Shown: in pieces, positions 23,746 to 36,075 of the stretch
How positions within the stretch are numbered: the stretch's first letter is position 1
Layout of the letters: each line of letters begins with the position of its first letter
Origin: Gymnogyps californianus
Lineage: Eukaryota > Chordata > Aves > Accipitriformes > Cathartidae
DNA: 64,000 nucleotides
NCBI RefSeq assembly: GCF_018139145.2
Contig: NC_059478.1
Location: 8,432,001 to 8,496,000 of the forward strand
Reading direction: 5' to 3'
Program-made: the position numbers and the translations under genes
The notes under the pieces: generated by a model
Seen by the model: only the letters and a program-made list of their open reading frames with translations
The model's database searches: none
What the model was told of the DNA's origin: nothing

Positions 23746-24269
23746 CTGGAGAGCAGAAGGGGAAAAAACAGGAGAGTATGCTGCTAAGAGCTTGATGCTT
23801 CTTGGAAGAATGAATAAAGAGATTGTAACTTGCATGATCATCCTACACAGCAGTGGACAGCATTTCCATATTTGAAAAATCTCAGCAGAAGGAAAAGGAG
23901 ATCAGAGCACTCCTCATGGGCTCAGTGGGTACAAGCAGACAGCAGCCATGGTATTTCTGAGTTTAATGCCCCTTCAATTCCCAGTGCATTTATGTATCTC
24001 AGTCTAACTTTCTTACAAAGAAAATTAAGCTGAGCTGCAACCGGGACATTTCTTAGTCAGTCCAAACAAGGCTTAGATATGGTCTTACTAAGCATTCTAC
24101 TATTGTATCATGTCTACATGAACCGACTGTAATTTAACTTCATACAACCACGGCATTTCCCCTCTTGATTCCTATTTCCATGAATTTTAATGAAAAGATT
24201 AAAATGGCACTAAGGGTGTAATGAAGTGGAAAGGAAAAAGCAAACAGAAACTTCTCTCTGAATTTTCAC
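23746..24269 (-). other. Intron joining exon 14 to the exon 16 equivalent (EGF21 exon absent)
   Basis: In human NOTCH2 an EGF21-coding exon (human exon 15, 114 bp as I recall) lies between these two exons. I read all 524 bp here on the minus strand. There is no D-x-D-E-C or N-G-G-T-C coding pattern and no cysteine-spaced frame. Both flanking exons are phase 1 at this junction, so the reading frame is kept. Confidence 0.9.
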
Positions 24270-24415
24270 CTTTGAATCCTTTCCTACAGGTACATCTATA
24301 TCCATTCAACAGATCCTCACAAGTTCCTCCATTCTGGCATGGGTTTGATTTACATTCGTTCCCTTCTGTTGAACAATAATCTCCTATCCAGCCTGGGTCG
24401 CAGACACACTTGTAC
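24270..24415 (-). CDS. NOTCH2: NOTCH2 exon 14: second half of EGF19, most of EGF20
   Basis: This 146-bp exon enters in phase 2 and leaves in phase 1. It encodes [14 protein letters not shown] (EGF19 end), then [35 protein letters not shown] (EGF20). It ends at the usual Gly-x-x-Cys junction and is followed directly by the exon 16 equivalent rather than an EGF21 exon. The acceptor is CCTTTAAAG, with a weak pyrimidine tract, and the donor is GTGAAA. Confidence 0.96.
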
Positions 24416-26008
24416 CTTTAAAGGCAAAAACAGCAGTAATTTAGAACATTCTGAAATAACTCCTCTACCGGTTTCTCCTGCAGATTAGTTTAGGAGAGAA
24501 AACCAGAAGACTTCTCTTTAGGAGAGCCCTAAGTTACGTTTAGATTGCTTACCCTAGCTGTAGAGTTTTGAAGATACTGAAAATAAACCCTCCCTTAAAA
24601 CCACACTTCCCTCCGTTACAGTTTTCACAAAGCGCTCAGTCAACCAGCAATATGGTCAGAAACAGCAATATGTTTCTGCTTTGATAAGACCATCTCAACA
24701 CATTTAAACAAAGACAGGAAAAAAAAAAAAGATTGAAAAAAGTGGAGGGGAACAATAGGTTCCAAAGATAACTAGACGGATTTAATACAAAGTAGTGGTT
24801 ACAAATGAAAACAGCTGGCTGGGAGCAGGAGCAATCTTCTCCATCATGTTTCAAAATCTGAAGTAGAGCAGCACTCCACCCATATGACGTAGAACCAAGG
24901 ACTTGGTGAATCACCCTGTACCCAGGCCACACAACACACACACTGGCCTCCCTCCCTGTCACGCAAACAAGACTTATTTTATCTGGCACTGAGCGTAAGG
25001 TGTAAATGGGCACAAATATGAATGCAGGTGACAGATGATAGACAAGATGAACCAAAACATTTGTTTTCCAAGCTTACACGGAGGCTGAATTAGCAATAAA
25101 GGCTGCCTTCCTGCCAGTTCCAGGGAAAGTGCTGAATCCTGCCCTACAGAGCTGCCCGCAGTGGTAAATCACTTCCTTGCCCAAGTGCTGACAACACTTT
25201 CCAGGATGCAGCACACATCTGGGAGGCACTGCTATTCCACGTACAGTTGGGAAGTTTCACAAACACAAGCCCTACCTCCCCAAACCTGTTGACTCCACAG
25301 GCCCTACGTTCCCAGACCTATCATTACCGAAAAGAGGTCTGATTCAGGGCTCCTGAAATCAGCATTTGGTCTTCCTGGATGGGAAGATTCAGAAGCAACT
25401 ACTACCATCAAAATAGCCAGAAAGAGCTTTCCTTTTTTCTCTCAGGCATGCAACAATGTGACTAAAGCTGACAAAATCTCAGCCTGGGACAAACTGTTCG
25501 AAGCCAAATATCACTCTATCTCCTAGTGTCAAAAGTTGTCTGCCTGTTCCTTAATACAGAGTATTTGGGTAGCAAGAACACCAGTAGCCAACAAAGATAG
25601 TCTCCACACTCAACTTTTTAGAGTTTGATGGAATAGATAGCTGCTGCTCCCCAAAGATTCAATTTGGAACCATTTCTTTATTTTAACTGCATTCACTCTA
25701 CTCACTTGAATTGCCAAACCCTCCCTTCAGACGGTGGCAGTCCACCCTGCGCTACATGCCCATGCAAAGACAGCAAAGAATACAATGCAGGACAGAAAAA
25801 CCTATGTTGAAACAGCACAGACTGCAGCTGCTGACTAAAGGTCTACACCTTACTGTGATTATGTCATGGGCAGCAGGTAAGTCTGGAGCCTAATCTGAGA
25901 AATTAGAGAAAAATCAGAAGCCTCAAGTCAAGATGGAACTCCAGCCAAAGCAAGAAAAAAAAAGTATAGAAGGCAGCAGGTAAGTTTAATGTGACAATAA
26001 GTACTTAC
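24416..26008 (-). other. Intron 13
   Basis: This is a 1,593-bp intron with no EGF exon and no recognised repeat. A 139-codon minus open frame at 24636-25055 has no recognisable similarity. Confidence 0.88.
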
Positions 26009-26201
26009 CCACTAGTAATATGCGTGCAGTTGCCATGTACACAGGGATTACTAAGACAGCCATCCGCCTGTGACTGACAGTGAGGATGATGGTAACCTTC
26101 AGGACATACACACCGAAAGCCATTGACTTCATTTATACATGTTCCGCCATTATGACAGGGGCTGGATGTGCATTCGTCAATGTCTACATTACAACGTGGG
26201 C
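26009..26201 (-). CDS. NOTCH2: NOTCH2 exon 13: end of EGF17, EGF18, first half of EGF19
   Basis: This 193-bp exon enters in phase 1 and leaves in phase 2. It encodes [15 protein letters not shown], then [15 protein letters not shown] and [10 protein letters not shown] (EGF18). The start of EGF19 follows as [20 protein letters not shown]19 reads A-D-G-C where human has V-N-E-C, so its calcium-binding consensus looks weakened. The acceptor is TTTTTTCTAG and the donor GTAAGT. Confidence 0.96.
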
Positions 26202-27871
26202 CTAGAAAAAAAAGACAATACTTACTAAGTAGTATTTCTTATAAGAACATTTACTTTGCATGTCTGCGAGAACATACACTGAGACACAACTCAGCAAAGC
26301 CAATGCAGCGGGACAGAGCTTGCATGCCTCCGTGCTTTAACTGAAGTCAAGAGAAGCATTTTTGAAAGATGCAGTACTTTTCTGTGCCTGGAAAACAGCA
26401 CTTACACTCAACAAGTATTTACAAACCATTCAAGAATCTCAACAGAATTCTACTAAAAATCACTGGTTAATATTGATAAGGAAGGCAAAAATCACTCAAC
26501 TGTATCATGCTTGGAACAAACCTCTTGAGCTCCACTTGTCATAGCCCTGCTCTTCTGCTTTGAAAGTACCTACCCTTTGAACAACCAATACCGCCATACT
26601 GTCTGCAGTAAATATAGTTCTTGTGGTTTATTGCGCAAAAGGGACTCTAAAAAACACCGTTTCCTGTTTTGCCTGCCTCTGATTACGACTGCAAGATCCT
26701 TGAAGTAGTGACCATAAGATCTCGTGAGGCTGGAAAGCTAAACAAAGTGAATGTTGCAGTAAGTTGAAAGCGTTTTTAACATAAGGAAAGGACAAAGTAA
26801 TGCGACCCCATGCAAGCCAGCTCTTTAAATACTGGAATATGCCAATTCATCATATTACTGAATTATTTTAGCAGCATAACAGTAAGAAGTCCAGTAGGAT
26901 AACAAATATGGTATGCCAGCAACAAAGAAGACTGAAAGGCAAGAGTGATCAGGATCATGCCTCTTCCTGTGCTGGGGACTAAAGAGTACCACCATGCCAG
27001 AGCCAAAGGAAGGAAGGAGCGTCATAAGTTTAGAAAGATGCCAAGAGAAAAGCACAAAACACATGAAACCTCTTAGTGCTATTTCTAATGCATTTCAGAT
27101 CAATTCTAATTAGAATAATTCAGTAATAAACAGTAACAAACATGACGAGAAAACTGTTATAAACAGTACCAACTGCCTTACAACGATTATTTTATGAGCA
27201 TATTACTCTACATGGCTCAAAACATATTAAGTCCATTATAAACAGTGTTGAGATGAGCTTTAGTCAACAGAAATAGTCCTGACGTAGATCTACAGTTCTA
27301 AGCATGGATCCAAAAGTGCCTAAAAGCTTTTCAGCCCTACTTTTACTGTACTAGATAAGTCTTTATAATTTAAAAAGGAAACAGAACAGACCACACTATG
27401 AAAGAGAAGTACTGAAAAAAGCAGGTTATTCAGTTGGAGACTTTGGAGTGGAGAGCAGCTCATTAGAATACTGAGTTAATGCTTTGCTTTCACAGAAGGA
27501 GAAATACTGTTCATGGTCAAAGCCCAAGGTACTGTCTAATCAAACACCTCTCTATATTGTCCACAATCTCTCTGTCCCTGGAAAGAAGCTGTAAATAATA
27601 AACCAAAGTCACATGGGTTTATTTGTTATAAAACCAAGAACCATGAATTGGACGTAATTACCTAACAAGAATGGCATTTCACAGCACAGATTAGGCCATT
27701 TTTCTGCTTGGTAGAACATGCTGTAATGTAAGACGCTGAGATTCAAAGATTAGGAGGATTTACTGAGATACTAACTGAATCCCTTGCAGTCAGTGTGCAA
27801 AGAACAGCTTCCTTAGCTACCTGGATAACTATCTGCAACACAACTCAAAGCTACCGGGTAGCTGACTTTAC
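26202..27871 (-). other. Intron 12
   Basis: This is a 1,670-bp AT-rich intron with no coding frame or recognised repeat. Confidence 0.9.
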
Positions 27872-27982
27872 CTGTAAATCCAGGTTTGCAAGCACAATTG
27901 TAGCGATTAATGCCATCAATACAGTCCCCGTGAATGCATGGGTTACTTGCACAGTCATCAAAGTTATTTTCACAGTTCACTC
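27872..27982 (-). CDS. NOTCH2: NOTCH2 exon 12: end of EGF16, most of EGF17
   Basis: This 111-bp, phase 1-1 exon encodes [15 protein letters not shown], then [14 protein letters not shown] and CKPGFTG. It matches the short EGF17 cassette of human NOTCH2. Calcium-binding residues NFDDC are present. The acceptor is TTTTTTCCAG and the donor GTAAAG. Confidence 0.97.
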
Positions 27983-28483
27983 CTGGAAAAAAAAGTTAGA
28001 TGAATAAGGAAGCCAAATCTTACAAAGACAACAACAAAACTATTTCCCAGAAATAGCCAAATTAAGAATCCCACCTGCTTCAGTTACACATGCATTGGGG
28101 CAACTTAAACAGGTGATGATGCAGAAGCACTGCAACACCAAGGATTGTCACCTGAGTCACTGGGTGCTGACTGAATATGACCCTGAACTTGTACTAAATG
28201 TTTAAACAAAAGAATAAACCATTTTGAACACCATGCCTATTTTTTTTCTGCATGCTTGAATTTCAGGAGTAAAGAGGAGGTAAATTCTTCCAAGACCAGT
28301 TGCAGTACCAGTGAGGGTTAGGCAAGCCACACAAACACACCAAAATTCAGCAAGGAAAAGTAATGTGAAAATGATACTCTCATACCATAAGCTTATCTCT
28401 GTATGCAAATTTAGCACACATGAGAAATAATTAAATGCTTGAATTCTGTTAGGATCCAATCCTTCCACTTGGGCTTTACATAC
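27983..28483 (-). other. Intron 11
   Basis: This is a 501-bp intron with no coding frame or recognised repeat. Confidence 0.9.
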
Positions 28484-28717
28484 CTGAAGTGCCCAGCAAG
28501 CAGTTGCATTGGTAGCCATTCACCAAATCAATGCAGCGCCCTTGATGGAGGCAAGGATTGCTGTGGCATTCATCTATCTGCTCACTGCATATGGCACCCA
28601 TGTAGCCAGGATTGCATATACATGTGTATGAGTCAATTCCATCTTGACATTCCCCATGGTGGCAAGGATCAGGATCACAGTTGTTGATATTCTCCTCACA
28701 CAGAAGGCCAGTAAAAC
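28484..28717 (-). CDS. NOTCH2: NOTCH2 exon 11: end of EGF14, EGF15, most of EGF16
   Basis: This 234-bp, phase 1-1 exon encodes [18 protein letters not shown] and [14 protein letters not shown] (EGF15), then [32 protein letters not shown] and GTSG (EGF16). EGF15 has the short C2-C3 spacing (CHHGEC) also seen in human NOTCH2. The acceptor is TTCCTTAG and the donor GTATGT. Confidence 0.97.
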
Positions 28718-31700
28718 CTAAGGAAAAATGATAAACAGGAGTAATTAAGAAGCTAACTGGTATGATGCTGCAGTGAATATAATGCAAATATAGAAAGAGT
28801 CATATCAAGAATCAGCAAAGTGGTAGACAGCACAAAGGGTAACTGGGCATCTCAACTGCTGCCCATTTTCCAGCCCTGGAAAACAACACTCTTCCACTGC
28901 TCACAGCATTACAGAACAACATCTTGCATGGAGAATCCTGGCATTGGAAGTGGTTACCTTCAGTTTATTCAGAACAGTAGCAATGAGAGGAAACATGTAA
29001 ATCTCAATGAGAAATATTTACTCGCATCAGTATAAACTATGTCATTATTTCCTCTACACAATACCAGGGGGGTTGACTTTTTAGTATGAGAAATTACTAT
29101 GAAGACGCTACAGAAACCTTGCCAAGGGAACTCCCTTGGCTCATGTCAAAGCTTCTGCAGCTCTGCTTATTAAAAAGTTTCTCGCCTCTCTCATTGGGAA
29201 ACCTTTCAGTAACTCCAATCAAGCACCAACTGCAAATTTATGAAAGACTGCATGCAACCTCTTCAGTTAGGAGCAATGAAACAAGCAGCAATTTGGCCTG
29301 TTTCATTCTGCTTCAGCTGGGAAACATCCTGAGCAACAGAGAAGGACAGAATCTATTCACCAGAAGGGCTAAAACAATGGTTCAGGAAGCTCAGAGCAGC
29401 AACCACCTCCCTCAAGAGCCCCATTTTCCATGATGGAGCAGAGCTATATGAAACAGCAGAGCTATATAAAACCATTTAAAATAAATGGTTTTCAGAGATG
29501 AGGTTTTGGAGCAACAGCTCAAACTGCCTTCCAGCAGCTGGAGGTTAGGAAGGTAGAACTTCAAATTTCAAACATCAACTGGAGACTGATACAAACCAAG
29601 CTGCAGGGAATTTCAACAGCTGAAGAGTGATTCTCACCTGAGTATTATAAGTGGATAACAGGCTCCCCATTTTTCATACAGGTTTGTGGTTATTTCTCTG
29701 GTCAAACATACCAGGTGACGGCTAACATTTCCAAGTTCTGCGAACGTATGCATGGATGAATGGGTGTGGAAATAGGTGGGGAGAGGGAAGGGAAGCTAGT
29801 TAGAGAAATGGATATAAAAAGATGTTAGGGAAGGAAGAAAAACAAACCGGTAAGAGGACGAACAGTGGCAAAGAAACAAAAAGGAGGACATAGGCAAAGA
29901 AAAGACGAAAGACCTAAGACAACTCAAGAAAAGAAAAGCCATGATCTACCACTGGGAAGGAGAAGTGGAATAATGCCAGAAGGGAAAGAAAAGACAAAAA
30001 GCAAGCAGTAAATAGAGCTATCTGTACAGCATTTGGCCAAACATTTTGCAGTTTTCAATCACTTCGGCAGCTGGCGATTACCATTCAGGGAACACATATC
30101 ACTCATAATGAGATTAGCAGAGCAAGAACATACTCAAACATTATTTTCCAGTAACTGACCTGTCCCAATGATCAATTCCACATTTCAGTCTTACAGAAGA
30201 CTGTCAATATTAAATATAATACTTAGCATACATTCGTTCAAAAAATTATTACCTTGCCTCCTATTGTAGCTCAACTGAACCACTTAAAGATCAGATATAT
30301 TTCTCAATCTCTTAACTGAACATACCTTACTGAGATACCATTTCCCTCTTTGCAGGCAAGAGTTAGACTAGAAAAAACCCACTTGAATATAGAACATAAG
30401 AATCCCTCAGGATGGAAAAAAGCCCTAGTACAGAGTCCCTCTTCCATTTTCAGCCAAAATACTAACCAAGGATTTTAGTAAGAGCTGCTGCTTCAGTAAC
30501 ATACATTTGGTTGCTTTCAGCCTGTTCCTTGAAAATGCTTCATACATCACATGCCTTCATGGAAGCAGTCGTCTTCCCTCCTCATCTGGGAAACCTAGGA
30601 TTTCTGTACTGAAGTGGTTCCAGCAGTTTAGTGCCCAAATTCAGAATATGCTTTTCAAGGCGCAGCCCTCCACATTGTCCTCCACTACACGACCCAAAAG
30701 CCCCCTAGGCCCGATAAGCTCTGCACTCTCCGTGAATGAAAGCAACCAGACCACACACCAGCTTGAGAAAGACTTTCTAAAGATAGTTTCCAACTTTGGA
30801 GAAGATTTGAGCTTTTTCTTCTTTTTGCAAGTGTCAGCTTATTCTGCCACATGCAGTAATCAAAACAAGAATTTTGACAACAATAATTATTCCTCTCCTG
30901 ATCAGAACTACTGCATTCCCCTACTTCCAACAAATTCATTGTTTCTTCAGGCACTTTGGGGAAGGGGGAGAGGGTGTGTGTGAAAAGACTGGGGAGGAAT
31001 TTTTAGGCTAATCTCTGCTATATTCTGTACAGTGCAGAATAAATTAGTGAAGTCAAATTTGCCCTAACAATTTGATTACTGGAATGATTCAGAATTAGAA
31101 AAATTGCACGTAAGTCTAGCCAACATTTCTGGGACAAAGGTAGCTCCAGGAATTGTTCAGCCTCCTCCCTAATGGAAGAGCTAAAGCCAATGCATACCAC
31201 GCCTGAATCTGCATCATGAGCAATGCATCAGGCACCAGTAACTGAAAGCAACCAAAAGTCGTTCCTTACTGAGAATTAGAGTGTAACAGCTCTGAACCCT
31301 CTTATTTGACCAGATGTCAAAATTAAGATAAAATATATCTACAGCACTCCTAGAGGTCTGAAGATAAGAAAATCCCATAATTAAACCTGACATTTCTAAA
31401 TGTGTAATTAACCAAGCAGTAAAGGAATTTAGTGCATTCAAAAAAAACCACCTCAGTTCCATCCACAGCGCTCTCAAAATTTCTGTATGATGCTTGACAA
31501 ATCATTTTAACTACATTCTGGCAGGCAGCTATTGTGTGGTATTTCTTCCAGTGGACACAATTTTTACTGCATTTCAATCTTCCACTTTTGACGTAAAATA
31601 GCCTGACGCAACAGAAATCAGAATACACAGTAGTACTGCTCTGTCCATCTCTTGTTCTTCAACCGTATACTATATAATCTGACTTGAAGAAAGAAAGGTA

Positions 31701-32025
31701 AGCCACAGATAAAAGGCTTCACACTGCTGTTTTTCCACTCGTGGATTCCACACTCAATACAGAAGAAGCTGTCACCTTCTGGGAAGCAAGAGATGGCGCT
31801 GAAAGAGGGAGGCCAGAACTCCCATCAATTGCGAACTTACTGCTGTCACAAGGCTTTCTGTACTTAAATACTATTCTCTGCCGCAAAGGACTAGAGAAAG
31901 CTTCACAACAAATGAGCAGTATTTCAGAGAAAGAAAGAAAGAATGCTGACACTTCTTTGACGACCCCCTTATGTATTTAGGTTACATGCAATCTCCAGTC
32001 CAGGGGCTCTGAACACCAGACTAAC
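28718..32025 (-). other. Intron 10
   Basis: This 3,308-bp intron has a purine-rich stretch at about 29760-29990 (AAAGAAA/GGAAGG-type) and a perfect 11-bp inverted repeat at 29468-29492. A 158-codon plus open frame at 30507-30983 shows no recognisable family. No exon was seen. Confidence 0.87.
29468..29492. repeat. Perfect inverted repeat, 11-bp arms
   Basis: AAAACCATTTA (29468-29478) and TAAATGGTTTT (29482-29492) are exact reverse complements with a 3-base spacer. Just upstream the words GCAGAGCTATAT occur twice about 20 bp apart. Confidence 0.88.
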
Positions 32026-32139
32026 CTGTGGCACACTGGCACTCATAGCCATTGGGATGGTCGATACATTTGGCTCCATTGAGACATGGTGTGCTGGAGC
32101 AGTCATCTATATCAATCTGACACACGGCACCACTGAATC
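32026..32139 (-). CDS. NOTCH2: NOTCH2 exon 10: end of EGF13, most of EGF14
   Basis: This 114-bp, phase 1-1 EGF cassette encodes [18 protein letters not shown], then [15 protein letters not shown] and QCATG. It is nearly identical to human NOTCH2 EGF14 as I recall it. The calcium-binding signature DIDDC is present. The acceptor is CTGCCTTTCAG and the donor GTTAGT. Confidence 0.97.
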
Positions 32140-33327
32140 CTGAAAGGCAGAAAAAAGATGAAAATCCAGAAGTAATTTGAAGTAGTTAATCTAAATAGCT
32201 GCACTGTCAGGAATTACTTATTAGCAAATCCTTAAAACCACCCAAATATAAGCTCAGTAAATATAAACTCAATTGCATCATTAAGCACACACACCACACC
32301 CTGGGTGGACTGGTTCCTCGTCCAAACCACCAGCCAAGACATAGTTTCTATCCTCCAGGTCAAAGGAGCCTCAGCTTGAAAACTGAGATGGCCAAGTCAA
32401 ACAGAAATAAAGCAGATGGAGCACAAGTGGTGTCCACCACTGAACAGTATGCCTGTCTATAAAATTGAGAGGCCACCAATAAAAACTTTCAAGTAACCAA
32501 AGCAAGTAACTTAAAATGAAACAATAATGCATACATCACTAGAGCCTTCAGACTAGAGTTACTACTGCAGCGTGAAACGCGGTACAATATAGCACTGTAT
32601 CCTTCAATACACTTCTTGAAATTGTTAACGAATTATCAACAGGTTCTGCCAGATGATGCAGATCCTTAGGTGCTTCAAAAAAAAAAAAAAAAAACCCAAC
32701 CAAAAACTCCAGGAATGTCTCTTGGAGGAAGAAACCAAAGGAGGAGCCAGAATATCATTAGTCAATAAGAAGGGATGCAGAGCAGGCTTTTTTCAAGTGT
32801 ATTCTCAACTCAAAACTTTTTGTAAGCCATCAGGAAAACAAGTGACGTTTACCCTATAGCTAACATCGATCCCTCAGCTCAGCATTTATCCTTCTTTTCT
32901 AAAGTGGAGACCAAATCCACCTCCCTCCTCATGCAAGCACCAGAAAGTATACTGATGCAAAAATGGCTTCTGCCCAAAAACCTCAGAAAAAGACAAAAAG
33001 CATGCAGAGGCTCTGGTTTTTAAAATGTATTTAGAATTACTCATCTATATCTCACTATGATATCCACAATAACAGAAGTTATGCTGCCAACTACCCTTTA
33101 AGATGAGACCATATGTTTCTCAACACTTACGCAGTTACAGGCACAATACTATTGCAACCAATACATGTCTATTCTTATTTACCAGTGATTGCAACTCACA
33201 CATTCAAACAGATGCTGCCCTAAGACAACAGAAACTCACAAGAAACATACCACCTGCAATCTCTCACTGGTTATCTATGCAGTTCTTGGTAAGGTGAAGC
33301 AGGAAGCTTCCACAAACAAGTACTTAC
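32140..33327 (-). other. Intron 9
   Basis: This 1,188-bp intron has an A18 tract at 32677-32694 followed by a CCCAACC-type stretch. No coding frame or element body was recognised. Confidence 0.88.
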
Positions 33328-33441
33328 CAGGAGGACAGACACAGAGGAAGCGGTTGACTTTATCGAGACACTCTCCATTGTTCACACAGGGATTACTTAG
33401 ACACTCATCAATATCTTCTTCACAGTGAACACCTTTAAAAC
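33328..33441 (-). CDS. NOTCH2: NOTCH2 exon 9: end of EGF12, most of EGF13
   Basis: This 114-bp, phase 1-1 exon is a single-EGF cassette. It encodes [18 protein letters not shown], then [15 protein letters not shown] and CPPG. EGF13 keeps the calcium-binding signature DIDEC and the O-glucose pattern C-x-S-x-P-C. The acceptor is TTTTAAAACAG and the donor GTAAGT. Confidence 0.97.
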
Positions 33442-34602
33442 CTGTTTTAAAAAAAAATTAAAAATAAATAAGAAGAGGTGACTGAAAACCTTAGAAAGTG
33501 CCCTGAAAGTATAACTGCCTCTTCTACCAACGCTGAAAGTCTAAGCCCAGTTTCATTGCAAGTTTGCAGTTTGGACAGAACCCATGAGGTAAGAGTATAC
33601 GCCAGAGGTTAACAAGGGATGTTGAATGTGTATTTTTCACCATTGCTGAACATGCTCACTTAATCAGCAGTAACAGGAGAACTTTGTGTTGAATTCACAT
33701 CTAATGTTTTCTTCCACTTGATGAGAAGGGGTTATGTTTTAACACTTTGGAAGATATCGATATATTTGGGTATGCACCAATATAAGGTAAAAGGTAAAGA
33801 AACAAACACAGCAGATAATTTTAGCTCAAGGCTTTTTAGCTAATGACAGAGTAAAAGAAAAACATTAAGAAGGGCGAAATACTTGGGACTAGAGTTCCAC
33901 CTTTCAAAACAGATTAGATATTAATAAAAACTCATTCTAGTTTTCATGGTATCAGCTGATCACCTGCAGGGGTCACAATTCTTTCATTATACTTTATAAG
34001 ACTGTGCAACTGGCAACTTGCACCCTTTTTTTTTTACCACTTTCTATCAGAAAGCGAAATAGCAGACTACATGGGTCATTAGTACGCTGGACATGTAAAT
34101 TTTACAAGCACGATTTCAAATCAAGTAACTTTTTTTACAGTTATTTCCTCAGGTCAATGGCCGCCTGCATCATTTGGGGTATTTTAAGCAGAGAAAAAAC
34201 CCAAATACTATTATCCAGAATCATCACATACATATCTCAAAACACAGTCACTCAAAGTTTGCACCTGCTTTGCTTTCACAAACTTAAGTTTCTGCACATG
34301 CACTTTACCAGGTATAGTAACAAATATGTTCACATATACTCCAGCTCAGAATGCTAACTTCCTTTGCTGATGTAGAGGTTGGTTTCTTTCTCAGTCCTCT
34401 AATTGCTTTCTCCCTCCCCCACACAAATGCCAAGTCCTCTTGGCTGGTGCCACCACAGCAGGCTCTCTCTCACCGTTTCATTTAGCCTCACCCCTCTGCA
34501 ATTTTGTGTTCCACCTCAGCAGAGCTGGCAAGCCTGTCTGTGCTCTGCCTTCTGATTTTTTCCTTTGCTGGAAGCCCCGTCTTTGTCAGAAACTCCCCTT
34601 AC
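33442..34602 (-). other. Intron 8
   Basis: This is a 1,161-bp intron with no coding frame or recognised repeat. Confidence 0.9.
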
Positions 34603-34791
34603 CTGGCATACAGAGACATGTGAATCCTCCAATTTTATCCAGGCAGGTAGCATCGTTTTGGCATGGATTTGAATGGCATTCATTGATGTCCATTTCACAG
34701 CGAGGTCCTGTGTAGCCCTTCAAACACTCACAGTGGAAAGAGCCTTCTGTGTTTACGCACTTCCCAGCATGTTCACACGGATTGCTGTTTG
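34603..34791 (-). CDS. NOTCH2: NOTCH2 exon 8: rest of EGF11, most of EGF12 (ligand-binding core)
   Basis: This 189-bp, phase 1-1 exon encodes [20 protein letters not shown] and [12 protein letters not shown] (EGF11), then [18 protein letters not shown] and [13 protein letters not shown] (EGF12). EGF11-12 are the core Delta/Jagged-binding repeats. EGF12 keeps the O-fucose acceptor pattern C-x4-T-C (CQNDATC) and the O-glucose pattern C-x-S-x-P-C (CHSNPC), both known targets of POFUT1/Fringe and POGLUT1. The acceptor is TTCTTGCAG and the donor GTAAGG. Confidence 0.98.
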
Positions 34792-35919
34792 CTGCAAGAA
34801 AAATATATACGCGTGTGTCAAAACCTCTCCTTGGAGCAGGAAAGCCACAGTATTCTTTCTTAGTCATGGTCTTTTCCAGTGGTCATTCCTTTCTGGCAAG
34901 TAATACCAGGGAAAGACTGTTCATCCTTCTGGGGAAAGGCTGCTCTCATTGAAGAAAACATGTGGCAGTTACCTGCCTGTCAGAGGCAAGAAGAAAGATT
35001 GCCATCATTACCAATGGACCAAAGGAGCAATGCTGGTCCGTTACTACTCATGACAGTTCTTAAGAGGAGAGCATCAAGTGGCAGGGATTAGAGAATTAAT
35101 GATGCTTTCAAGGTTTTATCTCTAGATCATCTTTTACACTTACTTCACTCCTGAGGCTGACAAGATGCCGCCACAGCCACAAAACAACCAAACTAGTCCT
35201 TCATGTGTTTTCAAAAAGGAATGGCACTCTTGCCCAAGGCAGACTGAGGACCGAAATTCAAAGAAGAGTTTCTTTCCAACACTTCCATGAGTGCTGGTTA
35301 GGTATTACCTTCATGCATAACACTCTAGAAGCATGAACTAGCACTCAGAAAACTATAAGCAAGTCTGTGAGAGTCCAGCTAATCCCTAAACCAACACAAC
35401 AGCATGGTATCAGAGAACTACAGCTTTAAAAGCCCATGTGGTCACCTGTCTCAGAAGGCACTCAAAAGATCCAGCCATATTCTGGCTGTCAAACAGCCTT
35501 GATATATTTCTGCCAAAGCATGAGCAGCAACAACTCCCACATGAACCGCGGTACTTCTGTTGTACACTGCAGTTCTAAGGGTCAGCTTAATTATCGCATC
35601 TGTTTGCGTGCACTCCTCACACAATGCTAAAGCTCTCTTGCATAATGAAAAACAGTTAAGCATCTCGCTGCTTTTCATATTCCAGAGGCTAACAGTTCAA
35701 ACGTGGACAGCTACTCTGACTCAGCCCTTTGCCCCAAGTCTCACACAAGATTTAAAACTTATCTAAGGACACTGAAATGGAAGGGGGAGAGCAGGAAAGG
35801 AGTCGCATTTATGTTGAGAAGCTATGACAAAAATGTGTATTCTTGCCCCTCTGTTAGTTCATAAAGCAACCGACCGAACTCCCTGTTCATGTTCTCACAA
35901 ATAGCACATAGAAACTCAC
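34792..35919 (-). other. Intron 7
   Basis: This is a 1,128-bp intron that splits EGF11. No coding frame or recognised repeat was seen. Confidence 0.9.
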
Positions 35920-36075
35920 CCATTGCACATTCGTCCACATCCTCAGTGCAGTCTGCTCCCTTATGGCCTTGAGGACAGGTGCAGATGTAGTGTCCATTCA
36001 CAGGATTGGTATCACACAGAGCACCCTTCTGGCATGGATTGCTAACACATGCATCATCCAAGTGGCACAGAAGAC
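35920..36075 (-). CDS. NOTCH2: NOTCH2 exon 7: end of EGF9, EGF10, start of EGF11
   Basis: This 156-bp, phase 1-1 exon reads [20 protein letters not shown], then [19 protein letters not shown] and [16 protein letters not shown]10 is non-canonical at its N-terminal calcium site (HLDDAC), as in human NOTCH2. The exon stops after the first cysteine of EGF11, so EGF11 is split between exons 7 and 8. The acceptor is TTCTCTAG and the donor GTGAGT. Confidence 0.97.
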
